A DNA stretch of 64,000 bases, from assembly GCF_002878395.1 (NCBI RefSeq), contig NW_025857520.1, positions 236,481 through 300,480 of the forward strand. The letters run 5' to 3'. Shown here piece by piece: positions 24,401 through 35,197 of this stretch. Made by a program: the position numbers and the translations under genes. The first letter of the stretch is position 1. Each line of letters starts with the position of its first letter. Source of the DNA: Capsicum annuum (Eukaryota; Streptophyta; Magnoliopsida; Solanales; Solanaceae). Under the pieces are notes generated by a model that did not search any database, had not been told where the DNA came from, and saw only the letters and a program-made list of their open reading frames with translations.

Positions 24401-25118
24401 TTATATTGAAGTTGTGCACAACCTGACATAGCCTGTGCTATAAATAAGTTGAGTCGGTACACGAGTAATACCAATAAAAATCATTGGATGACAATGAAAA
24501 GAGTTTTGGGGTATCTTAAATACACTCAAGACTATGCTTTCCATTATAATAAATATCCTGTGGTACTTGAAATATATAGTGATAAATTGGATCATCGGAT
24601 CAAATGAAGTAAAATCCATAAGTGGATATGTATTTACTATAGGTGAATGAGAAGTCTCTTGAAAATCATCCAAACAGACATGTATTTCTCACTCTACAAT
24701 GGAATCTCAATTTATCGCATTGGATATAGCTGGTGAAGAAGTGAAATAGCTCTAGAATTTCTTGGAAGATATTTCTTATTATCTTAAACCATTGGCACCA
24801 GTATGTATACACTGTGATAGTCAAGATTCAATAGGAAGAGCAGGGAGCGTGATGTACAATGGTAAATCTCGTCACATAAGATGGAGACATAATACCATTA
24901 GAGAACTTCTCTCTAATAGAATTATCATTGTTGACCGTGTGAAGTCAAAGGATAATGTGTTGTATCCATTACAAAAGGCCTATCTAGAGAAGCAGTTGAA
25001 AGAACATCCAAGGAAGTGGGTTTACGGCCTAGGACAAGTCATCATGGTGGTAACTCTATCTAGCAGACTGGATATCCCAAGATCTAGGCTCAAGGAGATC
25101 AAACAAAGTTGTGTCTGA
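24401..25118 (+). pseudogene. Ty1/copia RNase H remnant
   Basis: The first half is heavily broken. The end is open (24762-25118): VCIHCDSQDSIGRAG, YNGKSRHIRWRHNTIRELL and VKSKDNV, the conserved C-terminal blocks of copia RNase H. The catalytic Asp in the CDSQ motif is kept. The ORF then runs into the family's usual untranslated tail. It defines the 3' end of the pol gene. Confidence 0.88.
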
Positions 25119-25627
25119 TAGGTTCAACATTATCAATATACCCAACCCATTCTCATGATGTAGACAATATTTAGTAAATAAGGATAAGACTTATGGAGTG
25201 AAGCTTTTTAATGATTATCTATGTTTGGTAGATTTGAGCAAATAGTTTAATCTATAGGACTGAACATTTATAAATCACCTATGTGAGGGCGATGTGGAAG
25301 CTGCTTCAAAGAGAATGTTAGTAAAGTTCTATTCTCTAATCTCTCATGAGACCGGGACATGTTCATATATGAAACAAACAAAAACGTGAGAAGAATAAAC
25401 AATAAAAGGCTGGTTGTGTGACATATCTTGTTTAGGTTTAATAAAATATTGATGGTTAAAAGATATCAAATCTATCGATTGACCGAGTGCATCCGATGAA
25501 TGTTCACTATGAAAAGTTCAAAGGGAACCCCACTTATCCAGATGCAATCATTCTTTGCTTGATGATCACATACTTATCCATAAAGTTTTACAAAACAAAA
25601 TAGTCATTCCCCATTCATGTAGGGGAT
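25119..25627 (+). other. Copia 3' untranslated region and polypurine tract
   Basis: Non-coding spacer between RNase H and the 3' LTR. It ends with the purine stretch GTAGGGGATTG (about 25619-25629), which overlaps the LTR start by convention of one or two bases. Confidence 0.7.
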
Positions 25628-26690
25628 TGTTGGGTTCAAGATCAAAGTGTGAATGAAAAATAGAGGGAACCAAGTAGATGAAAAGAATTGAGATAACACT
25701 CAATAAATTGAAGGTATACTTAAAAGTGAAAAGCCTACTAATTCTCCCACATTGGTGAGAGAAGAAAATATTCAAGTGTTTAAATTATGAAACACTCACT
25801 CCACATGGTAAGTGAGGAAAGAACCAAAAGGTGCCTCACACCAACGTCGTCGCTCACTCGGCTTGGCTTTGGATGTGGATTTGGATTTGGAGTTGGCAAA
25901 TGATCGATGATATCTATCTTCTTGGACAAAATTTATTTGAAACGGATGATTTTCCTGTCCAATCCAAAAGGGAAAAATACAACAAAGTTTTGCCTCCATT
26001 AAAATGCATGCATGCAGTGTAGAAACTACGAAGATGCGAAATGGTGCTTAAAAAAGGATGCAACTTTTCGACAAAATGACACATTGATTTGGGAAAAGAG
26101 GTGTCTTTTTGGATAATTGTGACTGTCTATTAAAAAGACACACTAATTTGATAAATAGAGAAGACTGTTTTAATAAATAGACATGACTATTCCAGAAAAA
26201 ACATCTTTCCGAATGAACCATTGCCTCTTTTCAAAGAGCCACCTAATGGCTATTTAAACTTGCATTTTTCCACAGGTTTGGGACTGAAAGTTTTTCTACA
26301 ATAAACCATTCCTTGTTTTCTAAAATACTCTGTGTGATCATCTGATCATTGAGTGTGTTCGACGAATCCAATAATTGGAGGTACCACTATTATTGGATTG
26401 AAAGTCATTTTTTCATGGGAGGAAAATTTCATAACCTCAGGTACTTGAGGGAAATTATTTCCTTGAGGACACTCTGTGAATTCGGGGGACTTGGATTTAA
26501 CTTTTTGTTTCATCTTATTTCTAAAATTATAACATACTTCTTGGATAGATTATTTTTGATCTTGTGTTGAAGGTGTTGACACTTCAAGTTGCTTTTGACA
26601 AGTTTTGTCTTGAACTTTGTTGAAGTGTATACTACATAACACATAGATTTTTGTGTACCCGAAAACATTGAAGATAACACTTATCCATGG
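25628..26690 (+). repeat. Copia 3' LTR
   Basis: Starts TGTTGGGTTC after the polypurine tract, as copia LTRs usually do. Internal landmarks are a GGATTTGGATTTGGA-like stretch near 25870-25895, a TATA-like TATTTAAAC at about 26252, and the phrase 'cgaaaacattgaagataaca' near 26660, usual near the end of this LTR type. The right end is approximate because no partner LTR is in the window. Confidence 0.65.
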
Positions 26691-28097
26691 AATATCCCCC
26701 TATACATTGAATAACTTTGTTTATCTCAATCCATGACAAACAAACCCTTACAACTGTCATCCATGATCAACATATTGCATGTAGTGTTTCTAAATTATGC
26801 GATTTTTTTTTCATTTAGACGGAACTAAACTCATAACTTTTTTATAATTCTTTCTCTTAATCTTCCATCAAGGGGATTAGTACTATTCTTTTATCATCTA
26901 ATAGAAGGAAAAGAACAAATACCCATGTATATCTAATCAATATATGTTATACTTAGAGAATCATGCATTAAAACCACATAATATGTAAAAAAATTTCCTT
27001 CACAGTCTTTCTTTCATCATTTTAAGAAAATCTTATAATTGATCTAATCCCTAATCAATTGAAAATGTTTTTATTTATGATGTCCCCAAGATATAGAAAT
27101 ATTTCCGTATGGAAATAAATAAAAGAATTATATCTTCTATTTCAGTTTAATTATAAAACAATCTCAAAATTCACTAATGCATTTTATGATTGCGCAAAAT
27201 GTATAATTTTTTACTAGTATGCCATAATCTATGAACAATTTAACATGAGAAATAAAATGAATAATATCAAGTTTTGTCGGATCATCATAATTTATGAAGA
27301 ATTTAGGAACACAGGCAACTTTTACCCGTGAGACAAAACATATGTTCTATTGAGCAAGTTTGTTATCTCTTATTGAAATTCTTCAAACTCTTACCTCAAA
27401 GTAAATTTAATTTATTCCTACAACTTATACTTGATAGTAATTTAAGTTTTGCCTTGTTCAAAGGTCTGTAGGAATTAAAATTTTATTGGATTTAAATCAA
27501 TAAATAAATTTAAACTATGTTAAATTTAATAAAAACATAGTCTGTATAATATGGATAATATGATTGAGTTAATCATATAACCTCAGATGCATTGGGCTGA
27601 TCCAATTAATTGGACTCCAAATAATGAGCCTATTTTTATTAGCCCAAGATCGAAATGAATATTATCTCTTCTTAAAGTCCAAGCTCATGTCACTGTGAAA
27701 ATTATGTGGCGATCCAAGTCAAATAATTCAGTCACTAAAATAATGTAATGTGTCAATATGTATGGCAATCCTAATTAATTCAAATGAACCACAAAATCAT
27801 ACCAGGTGTCAAAAGGTATGGCAATCCAAGTTAAATAAAATAAGCCATAAGAATCATGTAACGTGTCAAAATTATGTGTCAAAACTTAAATTATGATATC
27901 ATACGACCACCTGTTATATTCTAACTCGATGGGAAATTCCCTTTTTATCCAATCATTAAAGTGGAATTTATCGGTGACAACACCATTATAATCACCAATT
28001 CAATGGAAAACGTATAAACATAGTAAATGTCATTAAAAACCTTTACAAATCTTTAATCAAATGAACTACAATGTTTTCCAAGGACCTAGTCTAGACA
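26691..28097. other. AT-rich unassigned stretch
   Basis: No coding motif, LTR end or primer site recognised. Apart from the tandem repeat at 27703-27872 I see only AT-rich sequence. The words 'gggctgatccaattaattgg' and 'ttagcccaag' near 27590-27650 recall copia LTR fragments, but I cannot place a border. Confidence 0.4.
27703..27872. repeat. Three-unit tandem repeat, about 57 bp
   Basis: Units start at 27703, 27760 and 27816. Each has 'tatggcaatccaagt' near its start and a '(g)taacgtgtcaaaa' word near its end, with moderate divergence between units. Confidence 0.75.
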
Positions 28098-28560
28098 TTA
28101 TCATGCCCCGAGCTTACACCCTAAACGTAATACGGTATTTAGAGCCACAAATATTTCCATGCTAATCCATGGTCTGGCATAACACTAATAATACTAAAGA
28201 TGATTGAAACAATAAATGCAGAATCTAACTAATTTGATAGCAAGTTTCAGAAATAATTTGATATAAAACAAAGCCTGAAAAACAAACTATAAGCAGAAAT
28301 GTCTACTTTTAAGTCTGAAAGTCATTACTACATAATGAGTTGCTGGAACAAGTCCTCAACTAGCTCAAAACTATTTGAAACTAAAATAATAAACTAAAAT
28401 AAAAGAATATTGAAATATCATTCTCGGAGAATGAGGATTGACCACTATCTGCTGGTGAGAGGGTACTGACTTGCATTAATCATGAGTTCGATACTGAATA
28501 ATGAAACCTACATATGATGATATAGCTAGAGGTATCAAGTTTACACATTCCCCTAAGTTG
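28098..28560 (-). mobile_element. Fragment of Tekay-like LTR (3' end)
   Basis: The phrases 'catgccccgagcttac' at the left and 'gagaatgaggattgaccac' near 28430 correspond to the left part of the minus-strand LTR at 53933 ('catgaccccgaagg', 'aagatgaggactcgttgc'). It looks like the terminal 0.4-0.5 kb of a related LTR. The left border is near the phrase TTATCATGCC. The right border at about 28560 is approximate and no internal sequence is attached. Confidence 0.55.
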
Positions 28561-30512
28561 AAAAAAGTTTTTCCAAATTGATATACCCCAATGGTTCAAG
28601 GGAATGTGAAAGCATCGGGGTCTTCTTTCTTGACCACTATATTACTCGACAGAATAGCGCAATTCCTATGTGATATATTTACTGCTTTTAAGTCCATGGT
28701 TCTCTTCTTAGTCACCATGTGGTTTATAAATTTGGAATACGTAGTAATCTTAAGTTAAGTTTCAAAAAAAGAAATGTTCATTGGCAAGTTGTTATATTTG
28801 GAAAGAAATTTCTTGAACTTGGTATAATCCCTCTTCTTCTTGAGCATTTATGGGAATGAGGAAGGTATTTTGATTGGCAATTTTGGAATAACTGGACTTT
28901 CCACAACTATTGAGACATTTTCATCAACCATTTGTGGTCTGTCTTCATCACATCCCTCGCTTATACTTCTTCCAGATTCATAATATTTGGGTCATTTGGA
29001 ATAAGGACTTTATCATTGGACTTGTCGAGCCTTTTTCTCTTTCAACTAGTTTACGCTTCAACTCCCCTTTAATTAGTGTATTAATAAAGATTATTAATGT
29101 TATTACTAAGATTCCTACCACTCTTTTTGATAATTTCCATCCAATGACCATCATTTTTAGGATTTGCCATGGTGTCTCCAGTGAGACCTCCCTTTGGTTT
29201 ATTGTTTAAGTGAGATGAGTTTTGGATCAATTGAGATTTGAGTTGCTTGATTAAGGATGAATATGAAGTGACTATTTGATTTAGTTGTGAAAATTTCTCT
29301 TCATATCCCTTAGCGTTTAGTCACTCCCTTCAACCCCCATGAAAATACAAGAAAGAAACTTTTCTTTCTTATAACTTTTTGGGTTAATGGTGTTAGCTCA
29401 TTTACCTTTTTACCTATCTTATGGAGGGATGTATCTATAATTATCACACTTTTTTTTCTCTCTAATCATGATCTCTATCTCTCTCTTTGTCCCTCCATCC
29501 TCTATCATGATCATCATCTCTCCAATCCAGGGGTTTTCAATCTTGGTCCCTTTTTGTCCAACCATAATGCCTATATTGCCTTTGGTAGGTCGGTTGAGAA
29601 CCCCTTTTTTTATTTCGTTCAACAAGAACTGATCTCTTTATCAGGTGACTCTGTATCATCATATTTATATGCTTTAGTCCCCTTTGAAGCTATGACATTA
29701 ATTGCTTTTACAGTTGAACTTGTAACATGTTTTATGATAAGATCCAATTATGTCATTACTTTGGCTATATTTTCGTTTATCTCCTCATAATTCTTACTTC
29801 ATTGTTAACTTACATAAGATACAGAGGGATACCCCACAACTATCTCGATATATCTTGTCTTCCATGCTATACTTTGCTTTATAGCATAGAGGGAGCCCCC
29901 ATGGTTCGGGAAATGTGGCAATTACTTCTTAAACCTTAACCATGCTTCATGCAATGGCTTACCAGTTGCTTGCCAAATATTTGTGATCTCATCTCTCAAC
30001 TGAAGCATATGCTATGGCGTAGAGAATCGATCTAGGATGGCTTTCATTAATTCAACCCAAGATGTTATAGAGCCTTTTTGCAGCCCCAATACCACTTCAC
30101 CCATCAAAGAAAATGCGAACAACCTCAAATAGATGGACTCTTGTGGAATATTAGCAATGTTAAATGCATTGTAAACGAGTATAAAAATTTTCAAATAGAT
30201 GTTTGAATCCTCATGAGATGTCCTATGAATATTGCCTTTATGAGGAGTAAGTGAAGCATCACACTTGTGATATGAAAGACCACATTACCCACCATAGGAT
30301 ATGAATTGCAATTTCCTGTCTAGCATCACCCAAGTGATCTTCGTCCTTAAGTTTCCCATCAAAGGTAAGGGTGTCGCTACTATGTTGAATCATATTGTCT
30401 TATTGGTTTATGCTATCACCTACATAAGACAAAAACAACACATAAATTAAAGTATAAACCATGGATAACAAAATTAACTTAGAACACTACTATGAATAAA
30501 TGTTATGTATCA
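28561..30512 (-). mobile_element. Athila/Tat-like element fragment, internal 5' part
   Basis: On the minus strand the order is primer site (30513-30531), gag, and a post-gag glycine/asparagine-poor linker, ending where another LTR fragment begins. Protease and everything beyond are missing. The strand and primer type match the Athila-like element at 38693-46068. Confidence 0.7.
29060..30390 (-). pseudogene. Athila/Tat-like gag remnant
   Basis: Gag structural protein. The clearest part is open at 30194-30012 and encodes NIANIPQESIYLRLFAFSLM, then GSITSWVELMKAILDRF, the conserved capsid core of Athila/Tat gag (usual pattern: LFPFSL, then SIT.W..L...FL..F). After a stop, MLQLRDEI and LHEAWLR follow in the next 100 bp. 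The downstream stretch (29625-29419) is a low-complexity linker rich in K, E and M on this strand. Multiple stops; not functional. Confidence 0.8.
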
Positions 30513-30531
30513 TTCCACGACATTGATGCCA
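30513..30531 (-). other. Primer-binding site, Asp-tRNA type
   Basis: Minus strand reads TGGCATCAATGTCGTGGAA, five mismatches at most from the TGGCGCCGTTGCCGGGGAA type typical of Athila/Tat elements. It sits four bases from the LTR end. Confidence 0.65.
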
Positions 30532-30535
30532 TTTT

Positions 30536-30852
30536 TGATAGTGCTCAAATACATCTGTCAAGAATGTTTGCGGTCTCTAGTAATATATTTTACCTAAATC
30601 TCAGAGTCAAGGTCAATCCCATAAGGAATGATAGTGATAGGTTCACCCTCAAGTATCACAAGTGACTAATTTCTTGTTGGCAATGCTAAAAACAATGCAG
30701 TAAAGTAAAATCTGGAAGTAATTCAAATGTTGTTGTGTTCAATTTGTTGAATGCACTTTCAAAACTGAGTTTTAGAGTTTGTAATCAAGTATTAAATATA
30801 CTTGGGGTTATTCTTTCAAGGGAGTAAGTACATGAATGGATAATTGGATATT
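30536..30852 (-). repeat. Athila/Tat-like 5' LTR stub
   Basis: Minus-strand LTR whose 3' end is ...GCACTATCA at 30536. Only 317 bp remain before the chromovirus LTR at 30853. Confidence 0.6.
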
Positions 30853-32758
30853 TGTCATGACCCAAACTAGAGCCTAGTTATGACGGGTATCTCAAGCCCA
30901 CCGTGGGTTAAAGACCACTCCCGTAACCTTACCTCAAGAGCACAAGAATAATAAATAGCGAAAGTCAAGAAAAATAATGATAAGGATAGATAAGTCAAAT
31001 GACAATTCTAAGAATTCAAATTAACAACCAACCCACACTTCTCCACAAAAGCTTATAAAATAAGAAATACAAGTTAAATTGAGACATGCCCCCACTTATG
31101 ACCAAAAAGAAATCCATAAAGAAATACTAAGACAATAAAGAAACTAGTGAAATATCAAGGCCTTTCAAAGGATGGAGGTGCACCACTTCATAGAAACTCA
31201 ACACATATATGACACCACCTAACGCTGCACACGAGTAATAGAAAAACTCTCAGACCCTATAACATGAAATAATGCAGTGTCTAGAGAAGATCAGTGGAGT
31301 GAGCACTGGTATTTAACTCATGGATCAGGGAGAAAATAATACAACTACCAAAATCCAATCTTAAACCATATGCACCACATTCACACATATATATATCTAT
31401 ATAGGATGTCGGGATAGGGACATGGGTCATAAACATAAGAGTTTAATCTATTATCCTGAATGGTGTAGCTCGTTCCATCATAAAGGCACCCATGGGCTAC
31501 ATGGGTCCAGCTTCGCCTACTAGAAAGGACCCATTGCGTTAATCATACTAACCGAGGAAATACCAGGAAAAGGATAAAGACACAAAAGATATATCCCCCT
31601 CCCCCCATACATATATATATGTATAATGCCTGCACCAAGAACACAATCACATATTTTCCAGTGTTAATGACCTCGGGACCTACAGGTCTATAGTGAGGTA
31701 CACAATTCCCTTTATGCCCATATAAAATAGTTGCATATAAACCAACCATTAACCCATGACCTATTTATTAAGGCATTTACCACCATGGTATGGTCATACC
31801 AATATGCTTGCAAGCTTATATAACTATGCCAAACCATTTCATATAACAAAAATGACTCCCAATTTCAATTTAAAATCAAAAGCAAGTTCACCGAGGCCAC
31901 CCAAAACCATATTTATTCATTTATCATTTAATTCAATGCAATGGGTTCAAACGAGAAGTTAAACCATGCAATTATCCATATTCAACATCAAGTTGACAAA
32001 ATGGATTGAGGTTAATGCGGTTATCAGACAAAAATTTCCATCAATTTAAGGGACCCATGTGGCCCAACCAACCATTAAAATGATACACCAATTCAGTCCC
32101 AAAACCATAAATTAAAGCATGAATAAAGAGTTTAAAACATGGGAAATTGAATTCAAGTAATAACCATCAAAATCCCTCAACCCAATTTCAAATCCAACAA
32201 TTAAAATCACATAAATAAGGATTAAATATCAGCCATAATGTAAAAATACAAGTTATGGATGAGAAACATGTCTGAAATACCAAAGAATTCGAATAAAAAT
32301 CAAAGTTTGGAGCTGGAATGTTGAATTTTTGTAAAACCCTTGAGCTTTCGTGGATTTTGATTTAAAGAGGAGAAAGAATGGTTTTGATCTCTGAAAATTA
32401 ACGGGAAAGAGGTTATTTTATATATAAAAGTCATGTAGGTGTAAAAAAGCCAAAAGCCCCTTACCCCAAGTGAAAAAAACAAAAATGGGATAAATTTAAC
32501 ATAGCGGCATGGCATGCCCTTATTGCGGAGGTTAGCCTACGTGCCACACCTTTATCCCCGAGGTTAACTATCGTGGCATACCACTACCGCAGACCCTCAC
32601 TACTTCGATGTACTAAAATGACCCCGAACCCCTTCAAAAAATTCCATAACTTTCTTAAAACACCCTTTTAACATTCCTGATAATGATTCAAGTCAAAAAT
32701 CAACGTTATGCATGCAGAAGGGTCAAAAATTAAAATGATTAAAATTTATGAGATCCCA
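30853..32758 (-). repeat. 3' LTR of minus-strand chromovirus
   Basis: 1906 bp. The minus-strand end reads ...GGGTCATGACA at 30853, and the start (TGGGATCTC) lies directly after a polypurine tract at about 32763. Internal 'gagctacaccattcagg' and 'gaagctggacccat' (minus) also occur on the plus strand in the LTR at 59599, so the two are relatives. An iterated 'gtggcataccactaccgc' type motif is at 32500-32600. A CT/TA-rich stretch is at 31590-31625. Confidence 0.8.
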
Positions 32759-32760
32759 TA

Positions 32761-32776
32761 TTATTCCCCCTTTAGG
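32761..32776 (-). other. Polypurine tract
   Basis: Minus strand CCTAAAGGGGGAATAA next to the LTR start, the plus-strand primer site of the element. Confidence 0.8.
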
Positions 32777-32829
32777 ATCATTCATCCTTAAATGATAAGT
32801 TAGCGTACTTTTAGCACGAGAATAACTAG

Positions 32830-33360
32830 AATGCAGTAGAATCCTTAAGGTCATATTCAAAAAACGACAAGAGGGGAATGAAACTCATACCTTAAGCACT
32901 TTTGTCCAACCCGGGGAACAAGAACGGGTACTTGGATTTCATATCTTCTTCAGCTTCCCATGTAGATTCTTTTATCTTTTTCGTTACTCCAAAGAACCTT
33001 CAACAAATCTAAATCCTTTGTCCCTATTCTATGAACCTGTCTATCCAATATTCCAATCGAGATTTACTCATAACACAAAGAATCTATAACACCAACATCC
33101 TCATTAGGTACTATCCATGAAGGGTCACCCACACATGTTTTCAGCATAGAAACATGGAAAATAAGAAAATTCAAAGCAAAACTCGTAGGCAATTCTAACT
33201 CATAAAGGACCTTCTCAATTCTCCTCACAATATGATACTTATCAATGTAACAGAGACTAAACTTTCCCTTCTTCCCAAATATCATGACTCCTTTCACGAG
33301 AGAAACCTTCAAGAATACACAATCACTAATCTCATAAATGTATAAGATTTTTGGCGACAT
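32830..33360 (-). pseudogene. Integrase C-terminus and chromodomain-like tail
   Basis: Open from 33360 to 33064. The segment KGVMIFGKKGKFSLCYIDKY and the following RRIEKVLYELELP and FHVSMLK match the integrase GPY/F module of Tekay-like chromoviruses (the GPF/Y residues themselves are changed to D-K-Y). Beyond the stop, KVLWSN and, after a frame change, a STWEAE-like block (about 32930-32990) resemble the chromodomain tail. Confidence 0.8.
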
Positions 33361-34110
33361 TGAGCAGTCTTAACTCTTTCTCTATTCACCTTCACCATCG
33401 CCATGGCTTGGTGAAACATGTTAGGAGCAAACAATCTTGTCTCAACTACCTCAAACCACCTAATAGGAGACCTACACCTCCTACCATAAAGAGCCTCAAA
33501 AGGAGCCATCTGAAGGCTAAAATGATAATTGTTATTGTATGCAAACACAATAAGACGTAAATAGTCAATCCATCTACCTTTAAAGTCAATCATATAGGCC
33601 CTTAGCATATCTTCTAAGGTCAGAATAGTACACTCTACCTGTCCATCTATTTGAGGGTGGAAAGCAGTGCTAAGGTTCACCTGAGTAACAAAGTCTTTCA
33701 GAAATGAATGCCAAAAGTGAGATGAAAACTGCGTACCTTGATATGTAATGATGGACACCGGCAATTGATCCAAATTAACAATCTCATGTTTCAATAATTT
33801 AGCATAATACTCTCCTAAATAGTTAGTCCTCATAGGCAAAAAGTGAGCAGACTTAGTCATCCTATACATATGAACCAAGTGGAATCATACTGATTTTGAG
33901 ACCGCAGAAGACATGTAATGAAGTCTATATTAATCATTTCCCACTTTCACATGGGCACCTCTTTCTCTTGGGACATGCCACTAGGACTTAGATGTTCTTC
34001 CTTGACTTGCTGACAAACTAAACATTGAGCCACAAAGTTTGTCACATCCCTCTTTATATTATTTTACCAAAAGATTTCCTTTAAGTTATGATACATTTTA
34101 GTCAAATCTA
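33309..34110 (-). pseudogene. Integrase zinc and catalytic core remnant
   Basis: From 34110 leftwards come the zinc region (CLVCQQVK near 34010) and the core. The stretch 33878-33309 (189 codons) is the longest protein-like frame in the window. It holds TKSAHFLPMRTN, GTQFSSHFW, LSTAFHPQIDGQ with its Glu at the usual third catalytic place, TLEDMLRAYMIDFKG and ALYGRRCRSP. The second catalytic Asp, expected before R/Q-GTQF, is Tyr (ITYQGTQF), so the enzyme is dead. It resembles Tekay-like integrases. Confidence 0.92.
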
Positions 34111-34743
34111 GGTGAATTGTATATCAAGACTCATGAGCTTCAACCAAAATTCTTTCTCGTAACCCATCTATATTAGGAACACAAATTTATTTTAATATCT
34201 CTGAATGCCATCTCCCCCTATCTTGATAGATACAACTTTTTTATGACCCATATTGTCTTTAATCTGCATAAGTATGGGATCCAGAACCTACTTCTCCTTT
34301 ACGTTAGCAGAAAGAGATAATTTAACCACTTTATGAATAATCACTCATCCATTCTCAGAGTCTAAGAGACGAACCACCAAGTTAGCTAACCTATGAATAT
34401 GCTTCACTAACCCTCTTTTCTCCTCATTAACGTGAGACAGGCTACCTTTAGACAAACTGCTAAGAGAATTAGTAACAACATTAGCTTCACTTGGTTGTAG
34501 TGCAAATTCATCGTAATCCTTAAGTAACTTGAGCCACCACCTCTACCTGAGATTCAATTCCTTTTGCATAAGCACATACTAGAAGATCTAATTGTTTGAA
34601 TAAATATCCACATGCAACCCATACAAGTAATGATGCCAAATTTTAAAAGAAAAAAACATAACAACCAACTCTAAATCGTGAGTCGGGCAATCCTTCCCAT
34701 AAACCTCAAGTTGCTTGGATACATAGGCTACAACCTTACAATA
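34111..34743 (-). pseudogene. RNase H remnant and RNase H-integrase linker
   Basis: Between the RT/RNase H frame and integrase, the minus strand retains broken pieces of RNase H (VYGKDCPTHDLE-like residues near 34680, LNLR.RWWLKLLKDYDEF-like residues near 34510-34560, and a SLS..L block near 34450). Stops and frame changes prevent a continuous reading. Confidence 0.65.
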
Positions 34744-35197
34744 CTACATTAAAACATGACCCATTCCCATATAAGATGTATCACAACACACAATAAATCC
34801 ATCAGTACCCTCGAGCAGGGTCAAAACAGGCACAAAAGTCAACTTATACTTCAACTTCTCAAAACTACCTTCACAAACATTGAACCACAAAAACCTTACC
34901 TTCTTATGAGTTAACTTCATCAATAGAGTAGCAACAGACGAGAAGCTCTCTACGAACCTCCTATAATACCCAGCCAAGCCTAAGAAGCTTCTAATATTGG
35001 TTGGAGTCATAGGTCTAGGACATTTTTTAACTGCCTCAACTTTCTGTGGATCCACCTTGATCCCTTCACTAGAAACAAAATGCTTGAGAAATGTCACAAT
35101 ATTCAGCCAAAATTCACACATAAAAAATTTTGTATACAATATCTGGTCTTTAAGAGTTCGTAACACAATTGGAAGGTGATTGGCATGGTCTTCCTAT
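34744..35197 (-). pseudogene. Reverse transcriptase C-terminal part and start of RNase H
   Basis: Open from 35166 to 34744 (140 codons). It begins in the RT thumb (LRTLKDQILYTKFFMCEFWL), then VSSEGIKVDPQKVEAVK, SFLGLAGYYRRFVESFS, and the RNase H opening GTDGFIVCCDTSYMGMGHV. The RT fingers and palm, protease and gag are missing: at about 35198 the sequence changes abruptly to an LTR with no primer site. The element is therefore 5'-truncated. Confidence 0.9.

Noticed and set aside
33351..33560. Plus-strand ORF of 69 codons over the chromovirus integrase
   Set aside because: Exact antisense shadow of the minus-strand integrase frame; no similarity of its own.
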